Part shown: positions 35,194 through 44,129 of the stretch, piece after piece
How positions within the stretch are numbered: position 1 is the stretch's first letter
How the letters are laid out: each line of letters starts with the position of its first letter
Assembly: GCF_016742955.1 (NCBI RefSeq)
Contig: NZ_JABBYC010000033.1
Span: forward strand, 1-51,838
DNA from: Myceligenerans indicum
GTDB lineage: Bacteria; Actinomycetota; Actinomycetes; Actinomycetales; Cellulomonadaceae
Length of the DNA: 51,838 nt
Direction: 5' to 3'
The notes under the pieces: generated by a model
What the model was told of the DNA's origin: nothing
Database searches by the model: none
The model's input: only the letters and a program-made list of their open reading frames with translations
Position numbers and translations under genes: made by a program

Positions 35194-35969
35194 GCGCCGT
35201 CGCACTGAAACTGACCGGCGTGACGCGGGTGCACGGCAAGGGCGCGGGCGAGGTGCACGCGCTCCGCGGGGTCGACCTCGAGGTCCGTCGGGGCGAGATG
35301 GTGGCCGTCATGGGGCCGTCGGGCTCCGGCAAGTCCACCCTGCTGCACCTGGCGGGCGGGCTCGACACGGCGACGTCGGGCCGTGTCGAGGTGGCCGGAC
35401 GCGACGTGGGCTCCGCCGGCGCCAGGGAGCGCGCAGCGCTGCGCCGCAAGCACATCGGCTACGTGTTCCAGGACTTCAACCTCGTGCCCGCACTGACCGC
35501 GCGGGAAAACGTGATGGTGCCTCTGGAGCTGGACGGGATGCCGGCGCGGCGTGCCCGGGAGCATGCGAGGGTCGCACTTGCGGAGGTCGGCATGGAGGAC
35601 ATGGGAGCGCGGTTCCCGGACGACATGTCGGGCGGTCAGGCGCAGCGGGTCGCGATCGCCCGCGCCCTGGTGGGGACACGCGGACTGCTCCTCGCCGACG
35701 AACCCACCGGCGCCCTGGACTCCGTCACGGGCGAGGCCGTGCTGCGCGTCCTGCGGGCCCGGGTGGAGGCGGGAGCGGCCGGGGTGCTCGTGACCCATGA
35801 CGCGCGGCACGCCGCCTGGGCGGACCGGACCGTGTTCCTCCGTGACGGGCTGCTCGTGGACGGCACGACGGCGGCGCCCTCCGCGGAGAGCCTGCTCGCG
35901 GGGGCAGCCGCCACGGGCGGCCACGCCGCGGACGACCCCGACGACGGCGTGGCCGGAGCCGGCCGGTGA
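35190..35969 (+). CDS. ABC transporter ATP-binding protein (LolD/MacB-like)
   Basis: This 259-residue ATPase has Walker A GPSGSGKST (about 46-54), Q-loop VFQDFN, signature MSGGQAQRVAIARAL and Walker B LLLADEPTGALD. The sequence belongs to the LolD/MacB/FtsE group, which works with FtsX-like permeases as mechanotransmission exporters. The ATG overlaps the padR stop and the end overlaps the permease gene. Confidence 0.93.
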   Translation: MSAVALKLTGVTRVHGKGAGEVHALRGVDLEVRRGEMVAVMGPSGSGKSTLLHLAGGLDTATSGRVEVAGRDVGSAGARERAALRRKHIGYVFQDFNLVPALTARENVMVPLELDGMPARRAREHARVALAEVGMEDMGARFPDDMSGGQAQRVAIARALVGTRGLLLADEPTGALDSVTGEAVLRVLRARVEAGAAGVLVTHDARHAAWADRTVFLRDGLLVDGTTAAPSAESLLAGAAATGGHAADDPDDGVAGAGR

Positions 35970-38737
35970 GGGGCCGGATGGCGCGCTGGTGGGGTCGCTG
36001 GCGGGTCGCGCTGCGCTACGGGGTGCGCGACGCGCGGCGGCACAAGGTCCGGACAGTCCTGGTCACACTCATGGTGGGGCTGCCGGTGGCGGCGGCGTCG
36101 CTGTTCCTCACCTGGCTGGAATCACGCGACCCGACCCCCACGACCTATGCCGCACAGATGGTCGGGCCCGAGCTCGAGGCCCGCATCGACTGGAGCACCA
36201 CGGCGGTCGACTCCCAGGACCTCGTGGGAAACCCGGTGCACGAGCAGCGGCGTGACAACGACAGCGGCCTTGACGACAACGGCGAACTGCTCACGGTCGA
36301 CGAGTACGGCGAGAAGCTGGCCGAGGCGTTGCCCGCGGGATCGACGCTGTACCCCGTGCTCGCCGGTGACCGCAATCTTCAGGGGACCGGTCTGCGCTGG
36401 CCGGTGCAGATCCACCAGACGGATCTGTCCGTTCCCGAGGTTGCCGCCGTCTACCCCCTCGACGCCGGCCGGCTCCCGGACGGGAGCGACGAGATCGCTC
36501 TCGACACCTCCGTCGCGGAACTCCTCGGCGTCGCGATCGGGGAGACCGTGACGGTCAACGGCTGGGACGACGACGGCGAGGAGATCGACCTGGACCATCT
36601 CGACGTCACCGGCCTGCTCGCCGCCCGGCAGGCGACCACCATCACGGCCGTGGTCGACGTCGACGGGCCGCTCGTTCCCTTCACGCACATGCCCGAGCCC
36701 GGCGCCTGGCCCGCGACGCGGGACTGGTACGTCGACTCGCCGGAGCCCATCACCTGGGACGAGGCGCGCGCGGTGAACGCCCTGGGAAGCACGGTGATCA
36801 GCCCGGCCCTGGCGCAGGACCCGCCCCCTGAGGCGATGCCCGAGCCGTCCGGGGCCGATCTCGATCTGATGCTGATGGTGGCGGCGGTGATGGGGATCGC
36901 ACTCGCCCAGGGGATCCTCATCGTGATGCCGGCGTTCGCGATCGGCCGCAGGTCCGCCGCGCGGAGCCTCGCGGTCGTGGCGGCGTCAGGCGGAGACCGG
37001 GCCACGCTGCGGTACGTGACGCTCTCCGGCGCGATCGTGACGGGACTCGTGGCGGCGGTCGCCGGCCTCGGCCTCGGCATCGGCGGGGTGGTCGCCATCG
37101 ACCTGTTCCTGCGCCCGCTGCCCAATCTCGTGGTCCCGCCCCTGCTCGCACTGCTCGTCCCCGGAGGGGCGCTCCTCGCCGCGGTCGCGGCGATGCCTGC
37201 CGCATGGGCCGCCGGGCGCACCGACGTGACGGCGGCCCTGGCGGGCCGGTTCCCGCGGAAACCACCCCGGCCGTGGCTCCTGGTGGCCGGGGCCGTCCTG
37301 GCCGGTGCCGGTGTCGTCGTGGCCCTGGCAGGGCCGGTCCGGCAGGAGCCCTGGTGGATCGTCACCGGCGTCGTGCTCGCCGAGCTGGGCGTCATCCTGG
37401 CGATGGGCGCGATCCTGGCCACGGTCGGACGTGTGGCGCCGCTGCTGCCGCTCTCCGGACGCTTCGCCCTGCGCGACGCCGTGCGGCAGCGCTCCCGGAC
37501 CGTTCCCGCCGTGGTGGCCGTCGTGGCGGCGGTCGGAACCGGGGTAGGGGCCGTGTCGTACTTCGCCTCGGCACAGGCGTTCCAGAGCGCCTCCTACGGC
37601 GCCCGCGTGAACGACGGCGTGGTCCTGATCCAGCACGGTCAGGCCGGGGAACCGCTGACGGATGCCGAACTGGAGCGGGTCGTCGAGGTGTCCCACGACG
37701 TGCTCGGCCCCGCACGGGCCGTCGAACTGCGGACCGTCGTCTCGCCGGGCTCCGACTTCACCGAGATCCTGCTCTCGCAGGACCTGCTGGAGGAGATCCG
37801 GGCGGCGGACGCCGACGAGGTGTGCGACGACGGCGACCGCGAGTGTCTCGACGCACAGCTCGACACGTGGTCCGGCAACGGACTCTGGATGCCGCTGGTC
37901 TCGGACGGCGACATCACCGCGGTCCTGCCGTACACCGACCCCGAGGCCGCCTCGCGTGCGCTGGGCGCCGGGAAGGTGGTTGTGGCACCACCGGTGATGA
38001 ATGCCGACGGGACGGCCACGATCGTGGTGACGCGCTACATCGAGCCGGAGTTCGGCGACGACGGCGAGGTCGTCGTCGAAGGTGAGCAGGAGACGTCCGA
38101 GAAGCGGCTCGCCGCCGCCGGCGCGGGACGTGTCAACGAGGTTCTCGACGGTATCGTGCTGTCGCCCGAGGCCGCCGACGAACTCGGCCTCGACGTCGTC
38201 CGCGCCGGCGTGGCCCTGATCCCCGAGACGGAACCCACCGCCCTCTCCGAGGAACGGCTGCGCCAGACCCTCGCGGAGGTTCGCGACGGCATCTTCGTCT
38301 ACGCGGAGCTGGGTCCGCGCACCGAAGCCGACCGCCCGGACCCCACGCCCTTCGCGCTCGCGCTGGTCGGCGGCGTCGTCGCCCTGGTCGCGACCTGGCT
38401 CGCGGCGGCGCTCGCGGCCGCGGACAGCCGGGCCGATCTGGCGACGCTCACGGCGGCAGGAGCGTCCCCGGCGACGCGACGCCGGCTCGTCGCCGCGCAG
38501 GCGGCGGTCGTGTCGGTGACCGGGGCCGTGCTCGGTACGGGACTCGGGATCCTCACGGCCTGGGCGTTCGTCCTCCTCGAACGCTATCGGGGTGACTTCC
38601 CGGACCCGCGCTGGACGCTGCACGTGCCGTGGCAGTGGGCGGGTCTGCTGCTCGTGGGCCTTCCGCTGCTCGCCGCCGGGGCCGCCTGGCTGGTCACCCG
38701 CTCCCGCCTGGAGCTCACCCGTCGCCACGACATGTGA
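35966..38737 (+). CDS. FtsX-like permease family protein
   Basis: This is a 923-residue membrane protein. A first helix lies at about 29-50, followed by an extracellular domain (about 51-295). A block of about six helices spans 295-535, then comes a second large extracellular domain (535-790) rich in Asp/Glu. Three further helices lie near 795-815, 850-870 and 885-905. This double FtsX layout is usual for actinobacterial MacB-like exporters of peptides or lipids. Sequence pieces such as SRADLATLTAAGASPATRRRLV are typical of FtsX domains. The GTG start overlaps the ATPase stop. The substrate is unknown. Confidence 0.9.
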   Translation: MRGRMARWWGRWRVALRYGVRDARRHKVRTVLVTLMVGLPVAAASLFLTWLESRDPTPTTYAAQMVGPELEARIDWSTTAVDSQDLVGNPVHEQRRDNDSGLDDNGELLTVDEYGEKLAEALPAGSTLYPVLAGDRNLQGTGLRWPVQIHQTDLSVPEVAAVYPLDAGRLPDGSDEIALDTSVAELLGVAIGETVTVNGWDDDGEEIDLDHLDVTGLLAARQATTITAVVDVDGPLVPFTHMPEPGAWPATRDWYVDSPEPITWDEARAVNALGSTVISPALAQDPPPEAMPEPSGADLDLMLMVAAVMGIALAQGILIVMPAFAIGRRSAARSLAVVAASGGDRATLRYVTLSGAIVTGLVAAVAGLGLGIGGVVAIDLFLRPLPNLVVPPLLALLVPGGALLAAVAAMPAAWAAGRTDVTAALAGRFPRKPPRPWLLVAGAVLAGAGVVVALAGPVRQEPWWIVTGVVLAELGVILAMGAILATVGRVAPLLPLSGRFALRDAVRQRSRTVPAVVAVVAAVGTGVGAVSYFASAQAFQSASYGARVNDGVVLIQHGQAGEPLTDAELERVVEVSHDVLGPARAVELRTVVSPGSDFTEILLSQDLLEEIRAADADEVCDDGDRECLDAQLDTWSGNGLWMPLVSDGDITAVLPYTDPEAASRALGAGKVVVAPPVMNADGTATIVVTRYIEPEFGDDGEVVVEGEQETSEKRLAAAGAGRVNEVLDGIVLSPEAADELGLDVVRAGVALIPETEPTALSEERLRQTLAEVRDGIFVYAELGPRTEADRPDPTPFALALVGGVVALVATWLAAALAAADSRADLATLTAAGASPATRRRLVAAQAAVVSVTGAVLGTGLGILTAWAFVLLERYRGDFPDPRWTLHVPWQWAGLLLVGLPLLAAGAAWLVTRSRLELTRRHDM

Positions 38738-38744
38738 CGGGCCC

Positions 38745-38794
38745 GCCGGCGCGGTAGGAGATCCCGAATCCTGGAGCACACCTACCGCGCCGGC
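38745..38794. terminator. Long inverted repeat after the FtsX gene
   Basis: GCCGGCGCGGTAGG (38745-38758) and CCTACCGCGCCGGC (38781-38794) are perfect 14-bp arms with a 22-base loop. It probably ends the exporter operon. It also lies just before the cimA leader, so it could act as an operator there. Confidence 0.6.
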
Positions 38795-38818
38795 CGGACC
38801 TGTGGCACCATGGCCCGC

Positions 38819-38863
38819 ATGACCCTGCGCATCACCCCGCGTCCGGCGATCATCATTTGCTAG
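38819..38863 (+). CDS. cimA leader peptide (14 aa)
   Basis: The frame MTLRITPRPAIIIC ends with three consecutive isoleucine codons (ATC ATC ATT), a cysteine codon and TAG. An in-frame ATG at 38810 would add three residues. CACCAT lies seven bases before the ATG at 38819, matching other leaderless starts here. Two RNA hairpins follow at once, the second a terminator. The gene downstream makes the isoleucine precursor citramalate. Stalling at the Ile codons would therefore report isoleucine starvation. The call rests on this arrangement; I do not know of a described peptide with this sequence. Confidence 0.7.
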   Translation: MTLRITPRPAIIIC

Positions 38864-38891
38864 CGCGTCCAGCTGCTTTCGCTGGACGCGC
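38863..38891 (+). promoter_or_regulatory. First leader hairpin (pause or switching stem) before cimA
   Basis: GCGCGTCCAG (38863-38872) pairs perfectly with CTGGACGCGC (38882-38891). The last base of the leader peptide stop codon is the first base of the stem, so a ribosome finishing the leader would open it, while one stalled elsewhere would not. Confidence 0.6.
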
Positions 38892-38892
38892 A

Positions 38893-38924
38893 GACCTTCC
38901 GCACCCCGGAGGGTCTTTTTCTTT
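38893..38924 (+). terminator. Attenuator (intrinsic terminator) before cimA
   Basis: GACCTTCCG (38893-38901) pairs with CGGAGGGTC (38907-38915) with one G-U pair and a 5-base loop. It is followed by TTTTTCTTT (38916-38924). A T-run this strong is rare in this genome. It lies 91 bases before cimA. Confidence 0.8.
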
Positions 38925-39015
38925 GCCCGCAGAGCCACAAGCTCCTCCGCACGTTCTCGCACGCCAGTCCCGGCCCGGCAGGGCCGCGGATCCTCGCACG
39001 GAAGAGACCCGACGC

Positions 39016-40656
39016 ATGCGCACACCGTTCCACGTCTACGACACCACCCTGCGCGACGGGGCCCAGCAGGAGGGCATGAACCTCTCGGTCACGGACAAGC
39101 TCGCGATCGCCGAGCAGCTGGACGAGCTCGGTGTCGGGTTCATCGAGGGCGGCTGGCCGGGCGCGGTACCCAAGGACACCGACTTCTTCGCCCGCGCGGC
39201 CAAGGAGCTGACCCTGCGCAACGCCGTGCTCGCCGCGTTCGGCGCCACCCGCCGGGCCGGAACCCGCGCCGGGGACGACCCGCAGGTCCGTGCCCTGCTC
39301 GACGCCGAGACGCCCGTGGTCACGCTCGTGGCCAAGTCCGACTCGCGACACGTCGAGCGGGCGTTGAGGACCACGCGCGACGAGAACCTCGCCATGATCC
39401 GGGACACCGTGGAGTTCCTCTCCCGCGAGGGCCGCCGGGTCGTGCTCGACGCGGAGCACTTCTTCGACGGCTACCGCCACGACGCCGACTACGCCCTGAC
39501 CGCCGCACGTACGGCCTTCGAGGCAGGGGCCGAGGTGGTCTGCCTCTGCGACACGAACGGCGGGATGATCCCCACGTGGGTGTCGCAGATCGTCGCGGAG
39601 GTGCTCGACGGCGTGGGCGGCCGCGAGACCGGGCACATGCTCGGCGTGCACGCCCACAACGACTCCGGCTGCGCCGTCGCCAACACGCTGGCAGCGGTCG
39701 AGGCCGGCGCGACGCACGTCCAGGGGACCGTGAACGGGTACGGCGAGCGCACGGGGAATGCCGACCTCATCGCGGTGACCGCGAACCTCCAGCTCAAGCT
39801 CGGGATGGAGCTGGTCCCGGAGACCGGGCTGCGCGAGGCGACGCGTATCGCCCACGCGATCAGCGAGATCACGAACATCTCGCCCTTCGCGCGCCAGCCG
39901 TACGTGGGGCAGAGCGCGTTCACGCACAAGGCGGGCCTGCACGCCAGCGCTATCCGCGTGGACCCCGACCTGTACCAGCACATGGATCCGAAGGACGTCG
40001 GGAACGACATGCGGATGCTGGTCAGCGACATGGCGGGGCGTGCCTCGGTGGAGCTGAAGGGACGCGAGCTCGGGTTCGACCTGTCCGACCAGAAGGACGT
40101 CCTCGCCCGGGTCACGGACCGCGTCAAGCAGGACGAGGCGCGCGGCTACACCTACGAGGCCGCCGACGCGTCGTTCGAGCTCGTGCTCCGGGACGAGCTC
40201 GGTGACCTGCCCCGGTACTTCGAGACGCAGTCGTGGCGCACCATCGTGGAGACCGTCCCGGACGGGCACACGCCCGCCGACGTGTACGGGCCCGAGGCCG
40301 AGGCGTTCGCCGAGGCGACCGTGAAGATCACCGTGGGCGACCAGCGGATCGTCGCGACCGGGGAGGGCAGCGGTCCGGTCGACGCGCTGGATCGTGCGGT
40401 GCGGCAGGCGCTGACGGCCGAGTACCCGGTGCTCGAGCGGTTCGAGCTGATCGACTTCAAGGTCCGTATCCTCGACACGGACCAGGGGACCGACGCCCGC
40501 ACCCGCGTGCTCGTGGAGACCGCCGACGGCGAGCACTCCTGGTCCACGGTCGGCGTCGGCCCGAACGTCATCGAGGCGGCCTGGGAGGCCGTCACGGGCG
40601 CCTACGTCTACGGCCTGATCAAGGCCGGCGCCACACCGGCCCGGACGTCCGCCTGA
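39016..40656 (+). CDS. cimA: Citramalate synthase
   Basis: CimA condenses pyruvate and acetyl-CoA to (R)-citramalate, which gives 2-ketobutyrate for isoleucine without threonine. It belongs to the isopropylmalate/homocitrate synthase family. Of its 546 residues, the N-terminal TIM barrel starts VYDTTLRDGAQQEGMNLSV and has the metal motif HAHND, with CLCDTNGGMIPTW and VNGYGERTGNADL. The C-terminal part (about 420-540) is a LeuA-type regulatory domain. I chose the ATG at 39016, which has GGAAGAG upstream; the frame before it runs through the attenuator. Homocitrate synthase or LeuA is less likely, because the sequence follows the CimA type. Confidence 0.93.
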   Translation: MRTPFHVYDTTLRDGAQQEGMNLSVTDKLAIAEQLDELGVGFIEGGWPGAVPKDTDFFARAAKELTLRNAVLAAFGATRRAGTRAGDDPQVRALLDAETPVVTLVAKSDSRHVERALRTTRDENLAMIRDTVEFLSREGRRVVLDAEHFFDGYRHDADYALTAARTAFEAGAEVVCLCDTNGGMIPTWVSQIVAEVLDGVGGRETGHMLGVHAHNDSGCAVANTLAAVEAGATHVQGTVNGYGERTGNADLIAVTANLQLKLGMELVPETGLREATRIAHAISEITNISPFARQPYVGQSAFTHKAGLHASAIRVDPDLYQHMDPKDVGNDMRMLVSDMAGRASVELKGRELGFDLSDQKDVLARVTDRVKQDEARGYTYEAADASFELVLRDELGDLPRYFETQSWRTIVETVPDGHTPADVYGPEAEAFAEATVKITVGDQRIVATGEGSGPVDALDRAVRQALTAEYPVLERFELIDFKVRILDTDQGTDARTRVLVETADGEHSWSTVGVGPNVIEAAWEAVTGAYVYGLIKAGATPARTSA

Positions 40657-40659
40657 GAC

Positions 40660-40703
40660 GCGCCGCGTGCGTGACGCCTTCCGGCGCGGAACGCACGCGG
40701 CGC
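40660..40703. terminator. Bidirectional terminator between cimA and the RpiR regulator
   Basis: GCGCCGCGTGCGT (40660-40672) and ACGCACGCGGCGC (40691-40703) are perfect 13-bp arms with an 18-base loop between two convergent genes. Confidence 0.75.
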
Positions 40704-40709
40704 GCGTGG

Positions 40710-41600
40710 TCAGTCGTTGCGGGAGGGGCGGTTGAACGCCATGCGCTGGTCCGCCACCGCGTCGGCCGTGAGGCGGATGGCCTCCTGCGACTTCTCGTAG
40801 GTGCGCTGCGCGACCCGGACGAACAGGAAGTCCACGATGGTCAGCTGCGCGATACGGCTCGCCATGGCGCCCGCGCGGAACTTGGTCTCCCGCGCGGTGG
40901 TGGCCAGCACGAGGTCGGCGACCCTGCCGATCGGCGCGTCGGGGTAGTTGGTGATCGCGGCGGTGATGGCACCGCGCTGCCGGGCCAGCTCCAGGGCGGT
41001 GTTCGTCGCCCGGGTCTGGCCGCTGTGCGAGATGCCGATCGCGACCGCACCCGGGTCGAGCACCGCGGCCGAGGACTGCTGCAGGTCCGCGTCGGGCGAG
41101 CAGAAGGCGATCCGTCCGATGCGCTGCAGCTTGATCGCGAGATCCAGCGCCGCGATGTGAGAGGCGCCCACGCCGTACACGGCAAGCTGCGGCGCCGTGG
41201 AGATGGCCTCCGCGAGCTTGTCGAGGACCTCACGGTCCACCGTGCGGGCCGTGTCCTCGATGGTGCGGGCCTCGTGGAAGGCGATCTTGTTGACGACGTC
41301 GTCGACGCCGTCGGTCTGGGTGAGCTCACCCTGGGCGATGCCCGACCGTTCGAGCTCGAGGTCGCGGCGGCTGGTGGCCTGGGCGAGATCGATCCGGAAC
41401 TCGGGGTAGCCCGCGTAGCCGATCGCGCGGCAGAAGCGGACGACCGTCGCCTGGGACGTGTCGGCCTCGCCGGCGAGCTCGGTGATCGTGGAGGCGACGA
41501 CCAGGCTCGGGTTCTCCAGCACCGTCTCGGCGACACGCGCCTCGGCGGGGCGCAGCGTCGGGAGCGAGCGTCGGAGCTTGACGAGCACGTCACCGGTCAT
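40710..41600 (-). CDS. MurR/RpiR family transcriptional regulator
   Basis: This 296-residue regulator has an N-terminal RpiR helix-turn-helix domain (about 1-80; LAGEADTSQATVVRFCRAIGYAGYPEFR) and a C-terminal SIS domain (about 125-260; LAVYGVGASHIAALDLAIKLQRIG, GISHSGQTRAT). SIS domains bind phospho-sugars. With an amino-sugar kinase and murQ next to it, the ligand is probably a MurNAc or GlcNAc phosphate, as for MurR. It lies 36 bases after the kinase on the same strand. Confidence 0.92.
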   Translation of the reverse strand: MTGDVLVKLRRSLPTLRPAEARVAETVLENPSLVVASTITELAGEADTSQATVVRFCRAIGYAGYPEFRIDLAQATSRRDLELERSGIAQGELTQTDGVDDVVNKIAFHEARTIEDTARTVDREVLDKLAEAISTAPQLAVYGVGASHIAALDLAIKLQRIGRIAFCSPDADLQQSSAAVLDPGAVAIGISHSGQTRATNTALELARQRGAITAAITNYPDAPIGRVADLVLATTARETKFRAGAMASRIAQLTIVDFLFVRVAQRTYEKSQEAIRLTADAVADQRMAFNRPSRND

Positions 41601-41636
41601 CGGCGGGATCTCCAGTTGTCATCGGGCCCCGGGGCA

Positions 41637-42794
41637 TCATGCGAGCCCCGGGGTGTCGGGCAGGACGTCCGGCAGTTCCGTCGCGGAGAACTGCGCGGTG
41701 GACATGGAGCTGAACATATCTGCCCCCATATCGGCGTGCTCGCCGGTGGTGTGACGACCGTCGACCCGCACCGTCAGCCACGGACGATAGCCGACCACGC
41801 TGGACGGATCGGCCGCGAGGCGGCGCGCCAGCACCCTGGCGCCGTCGAGCGGCGTGCCCTCGCACGGCACCAGCCGGACGCCGGGGCGTTCCTGCATGAG
41901 GTTCTCGTGCAGGGACTCGGTCAGCGGGGACGGGCGGTGCGCGAGCCTGCCGGTGATCGACGCGAGCTGCGGGATGTCGGGGCTGAGCGCGGTGGCCAGC
42001 GTCGCCGCGAGATGGCGCCCGGCCTCGACCAGGATTCCGTGCGCCGTGGTGTCACCGGCGGCTGCCGCGCTCATCACCGCGGGGGCGAAGGACGCGAGCT
42101 TGGCCGCGCGGTCGCTGCTCATGTACAGCTGGGCGGGCCAGCTGGCGACCGGGCCGAGCTTCTGCGTGGCGACCTCGAGGAGGCGCTCGGACTTGCCTCG
42201 CGTGCGTCCGTCGTGCGCGGCGGTGGCAGCGCGCAGCGCCTCGGTGCCCACCCAGACACCGGCGCCCAGATCACCGAGCAGATGGCCCCAGCCGTCGGCT
42301 CGGTGCCAGCGGCCCTTCTGGTCGAACGAGAAGGCGACCGCCCCGGTGCCGACCGAGAGCACCGCACCCGCGCGACCGCGCAGGGCGCCCATGTGAGCGG
42401 TCAGCGCGTCGCCGGCGACCGCCGTACGGTTGGTCTGCAGCATCGAGCCCATGATGTCGTGGATCTCGGAGGCGCTGGGCACCACCGTGGTGAGGCCGGT
42501 CGTCCCGACGGCGGCAGCGAGGACGTGCGGGGGCTGCTGGAAGTGGTATTCCGCATTCTTCACCCAATAGAGAAATGTTTCACAGAGTCCCCTGACGACC
42601 TGCGCGGCATTGCTGCCCTCGGGCAGCATCTTGACGGGCTCACCCTCCAGCGTGATCGTGATGCCCTCACGCTGCCTGCCGCCGTCCCTGAACTCGGCGG
42701 TCAGCCGTGAGCCGCTGCCACCCACGTCCATGGCGACGATCCAGCCCGGGGTGTCACCGAGGGCTGTCCCGTCCGCCTCTGTGTCAGTCTGCAC
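41637..42794 (-). CDS. BadF/BadG-type N-acetylglucosamine / amino-sugar kinase
   Basis: This is a 385-residue ASKHA-fold kinase. The phosphate-1 loop is AMDVGGSGSRLTAEF, and ADGWGHLLGDLGAGVWVGTEALRAA and VLSVGTGAVAFSF follow. These match GlcNAc/MurNAc kinases of the BadF/BadG/BcrA/BcrD family. It probably phosphorylates sugars recovered from peptidoglycan; with murQ next door, MurNAc (as in MurK) is a good guess. The GTG at 42794 is chosen because protein similarity starts soon after it; an ATG further in would cut the loop. It diverges from murQ. Confidence 0.85.
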   Translation of the reverse strand: MQTDTEADGTALGDTPGWIVAMDVGGSGSRLTAEFRDGGRQREGITITLEGEPVKMLPEGSNAAQVVRGLCETFLYWVKNAEYHFQQPPHVLAAAVGTTGLTTVVPSASEIHDIMGSMLQTNRTAVAGDALTAHMGALRGRAGAVLSVGTGAVAFSFDQKGRWHRADGWGHLLGDLGAGVWVGTEALRAATAAHDGRTRGKSERLLEVATQKLGPVASWPAQLYMSSDRAAKLASFAPAVMSAAAAGDTTAHGILVEAGRHLAATLATALSPDIPQLASITGRLAHRPSPLTESLHENLMQERPGVRLVPCEGTPLDGARVLARRLAADPSSVVGYRPWLTVRVDGRHTTGEHADMGADMFSSMSTAQFSATELPDVLPDTPGLA

Positions 42795-43156
42795 CAATCC
42801 ATTCTGCCACGATTTCCCCCCAAGATTGCGTAAAGAGTCGTGGAAATTCGCGCATATTACTCGCGAAATATCCGGCATGCCGCAGTGTGCTATTGGAGCC
42901 GCGTGGCGCCCTCGGCGTGTCGTGCTGCACAGCTCGCGTGACATGGATAAGATCACGTTTCGATAACGGTCGGTGGTGATGGTTATTCGCCCCTACTGCG
43001 TGGAGGTAATCTCCGCGAGTGGCGGCAAGTCGGGTAACTGCATTTCACGCGGTCGGATGCCGGGTGTGACAAAAGAGGGACCAGCGTGAGCGACAGGGTG
43101 CGTGCCGTGGCCAGTTCCAGCCGGCACGGTCGAGCTGCCGGTCGGGAAGGAGAACC
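42795..43156. promoter_or_regulatory. Divergent promoter region between the kinase and murQ
   Basis: These 362 bases are clearly more A/T-rich than the genes around them and hold no gene I can support. TTCGCG (42847-42852) and CGCGAA (42862-42867) form an inverted repeat with nine bases between, a candidate operator for the nearby RpiR regulator. The murQ ribosome-binding site AAGGAG lies at the right end. Confidence 0.5.
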
Positions 43157-44098
43157 ATGATGATCACCGACATGAGGTACGAGAGGGCTGATTCTGTCCC
43201 GCCGGTGCGGGTCTCGTCGCCGACGGAGGAGCGCAACCCGCGTACGCGGGACATCGACGTCGTCCCCACGGCCGAGCTGGTGGCGATGATCTCGGACGAG
43301 GACGCGCGGGTCGTGGACGCGGTGCGCGCGCAGCACCCGCAGATCGTCGCGGCGGTCGACATCGCCGTCGAAGGGATCCTCGCCGGCGGGCGCGTGCACT
43401 ACGCGGGATCCGGCACCTCGGGGCGGATGGCGTTCATGGACGCCGCCGAGCTGCTGCCCACGTTCGGGGTCGGGCAGGAGATGTTCGTCGCGCACCTCGC
43501 GGGAGGTGCCGGTGCGTTCGCCCGGGCCGTCGAGGGGGCCGAGGACGATGTCGCGGCAGGGCGGGCGCTGCTCGACGACGCCTCCCCGAACGACGTCGTC
43601 GTCGGCATCGCGGCCAGCGGCCGTACGCCCTACGTGCGCGGTGCGCTCGAGGCGGCCCGGGAGATCGGCGCGTCGACCGTGCTGCTCGCGTCGAACCCGC
43701 TCGCGCCGCTGGCCCCGCTGGCCGACGTCGCCATCCTGGTCGACACCGGGGCCGAGGCCATCACCGGATCCACCCGGATGAAGGCGGGTACGGCGCAGAA
43801 GCTCGTGCTGAACACGCTCTCCACCGCCGTGATGGTCCGGCTGGGCAAGACCTACTCGAACTTCATGGTCGAGGTGGTCGCCACGAACGACAAGCTGCGC
43901 GGCCGGCTGGTGCGCCTCCTCGAGCAGGCCACGGGCCGGCCGACGGAGGACTGCGAGCGGGCTCTGCGGGACGTCGGGGGAGACCTGCGCGTGGCGCTCG
44001 TGACCCTGCTCGTCGGCGTCGACGAGACGGCCGCCAGGGCCGCGCTCGCCGCGCCAGGGGTGCGAGGGGTGCGCGGGGCGCTCGACCGCCTGCGCTGA
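43157..44098 (+). CDS. murQ: N-acetylmuramic acid 6-phosphate etherase
   Basis: MurQ cleaves the lactyl ether of MurNAc 6-phosphate to GlcNAc 6-phosphate and lactate during cell-wall recycling. The 313 residues begin near the family start (TEERNPRTRDIDVVPTAELV). They contain the SIS-type phosphate site HYAGSGTSGRMAFMDAAELLPTF and the signature TGSTRMKAGTAQKLVLNTLSTAVMVRLGK, broken here only by the protein order. The ATG has AAGGAGAACC upstream; a second ATG follows directly. The kinase and RpiR regulator on the other strand complete a MurNAc salvage group. Confidence 0.96.
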   Translation: MMITDMRYERADSVPPVRVSSPTEERNPRTRDIDVVPTAELVAMISDEDARVVDAVRAQHPQIVAAVDIAVEGILAGGRVHYAGSGTSGRMAFMDAAELLPTFGVGQEMFVAHLAGGAGAFARAVEGAEDDVAAGRALLDDASPNDVVVGIAASGRTPYVRGALEAAREIGASTVLLASNPLAPLAPLADVAILVDTGAEAITGSTRMKAGTAQKLVLNTLSTAVMVRLGKTYSNFMVEVVATNDKLRGRLVRLLEQATGRPTEDCERALRDVGGDLRVALVTLLVGVDETAARAALAAPGVRGVRGALDRLR

Positions 44099-44129
44099 CG
44101 GTGTCTTCCGGGTCCCCGGGCCGGCGGTG

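Noticed and set aside
38863..38924. T-box riboswitch before cimA
   Set aside because: I see no T-box bulge sequence or specifier loop; the small frame with Ile codons and the terminator explain the region better.
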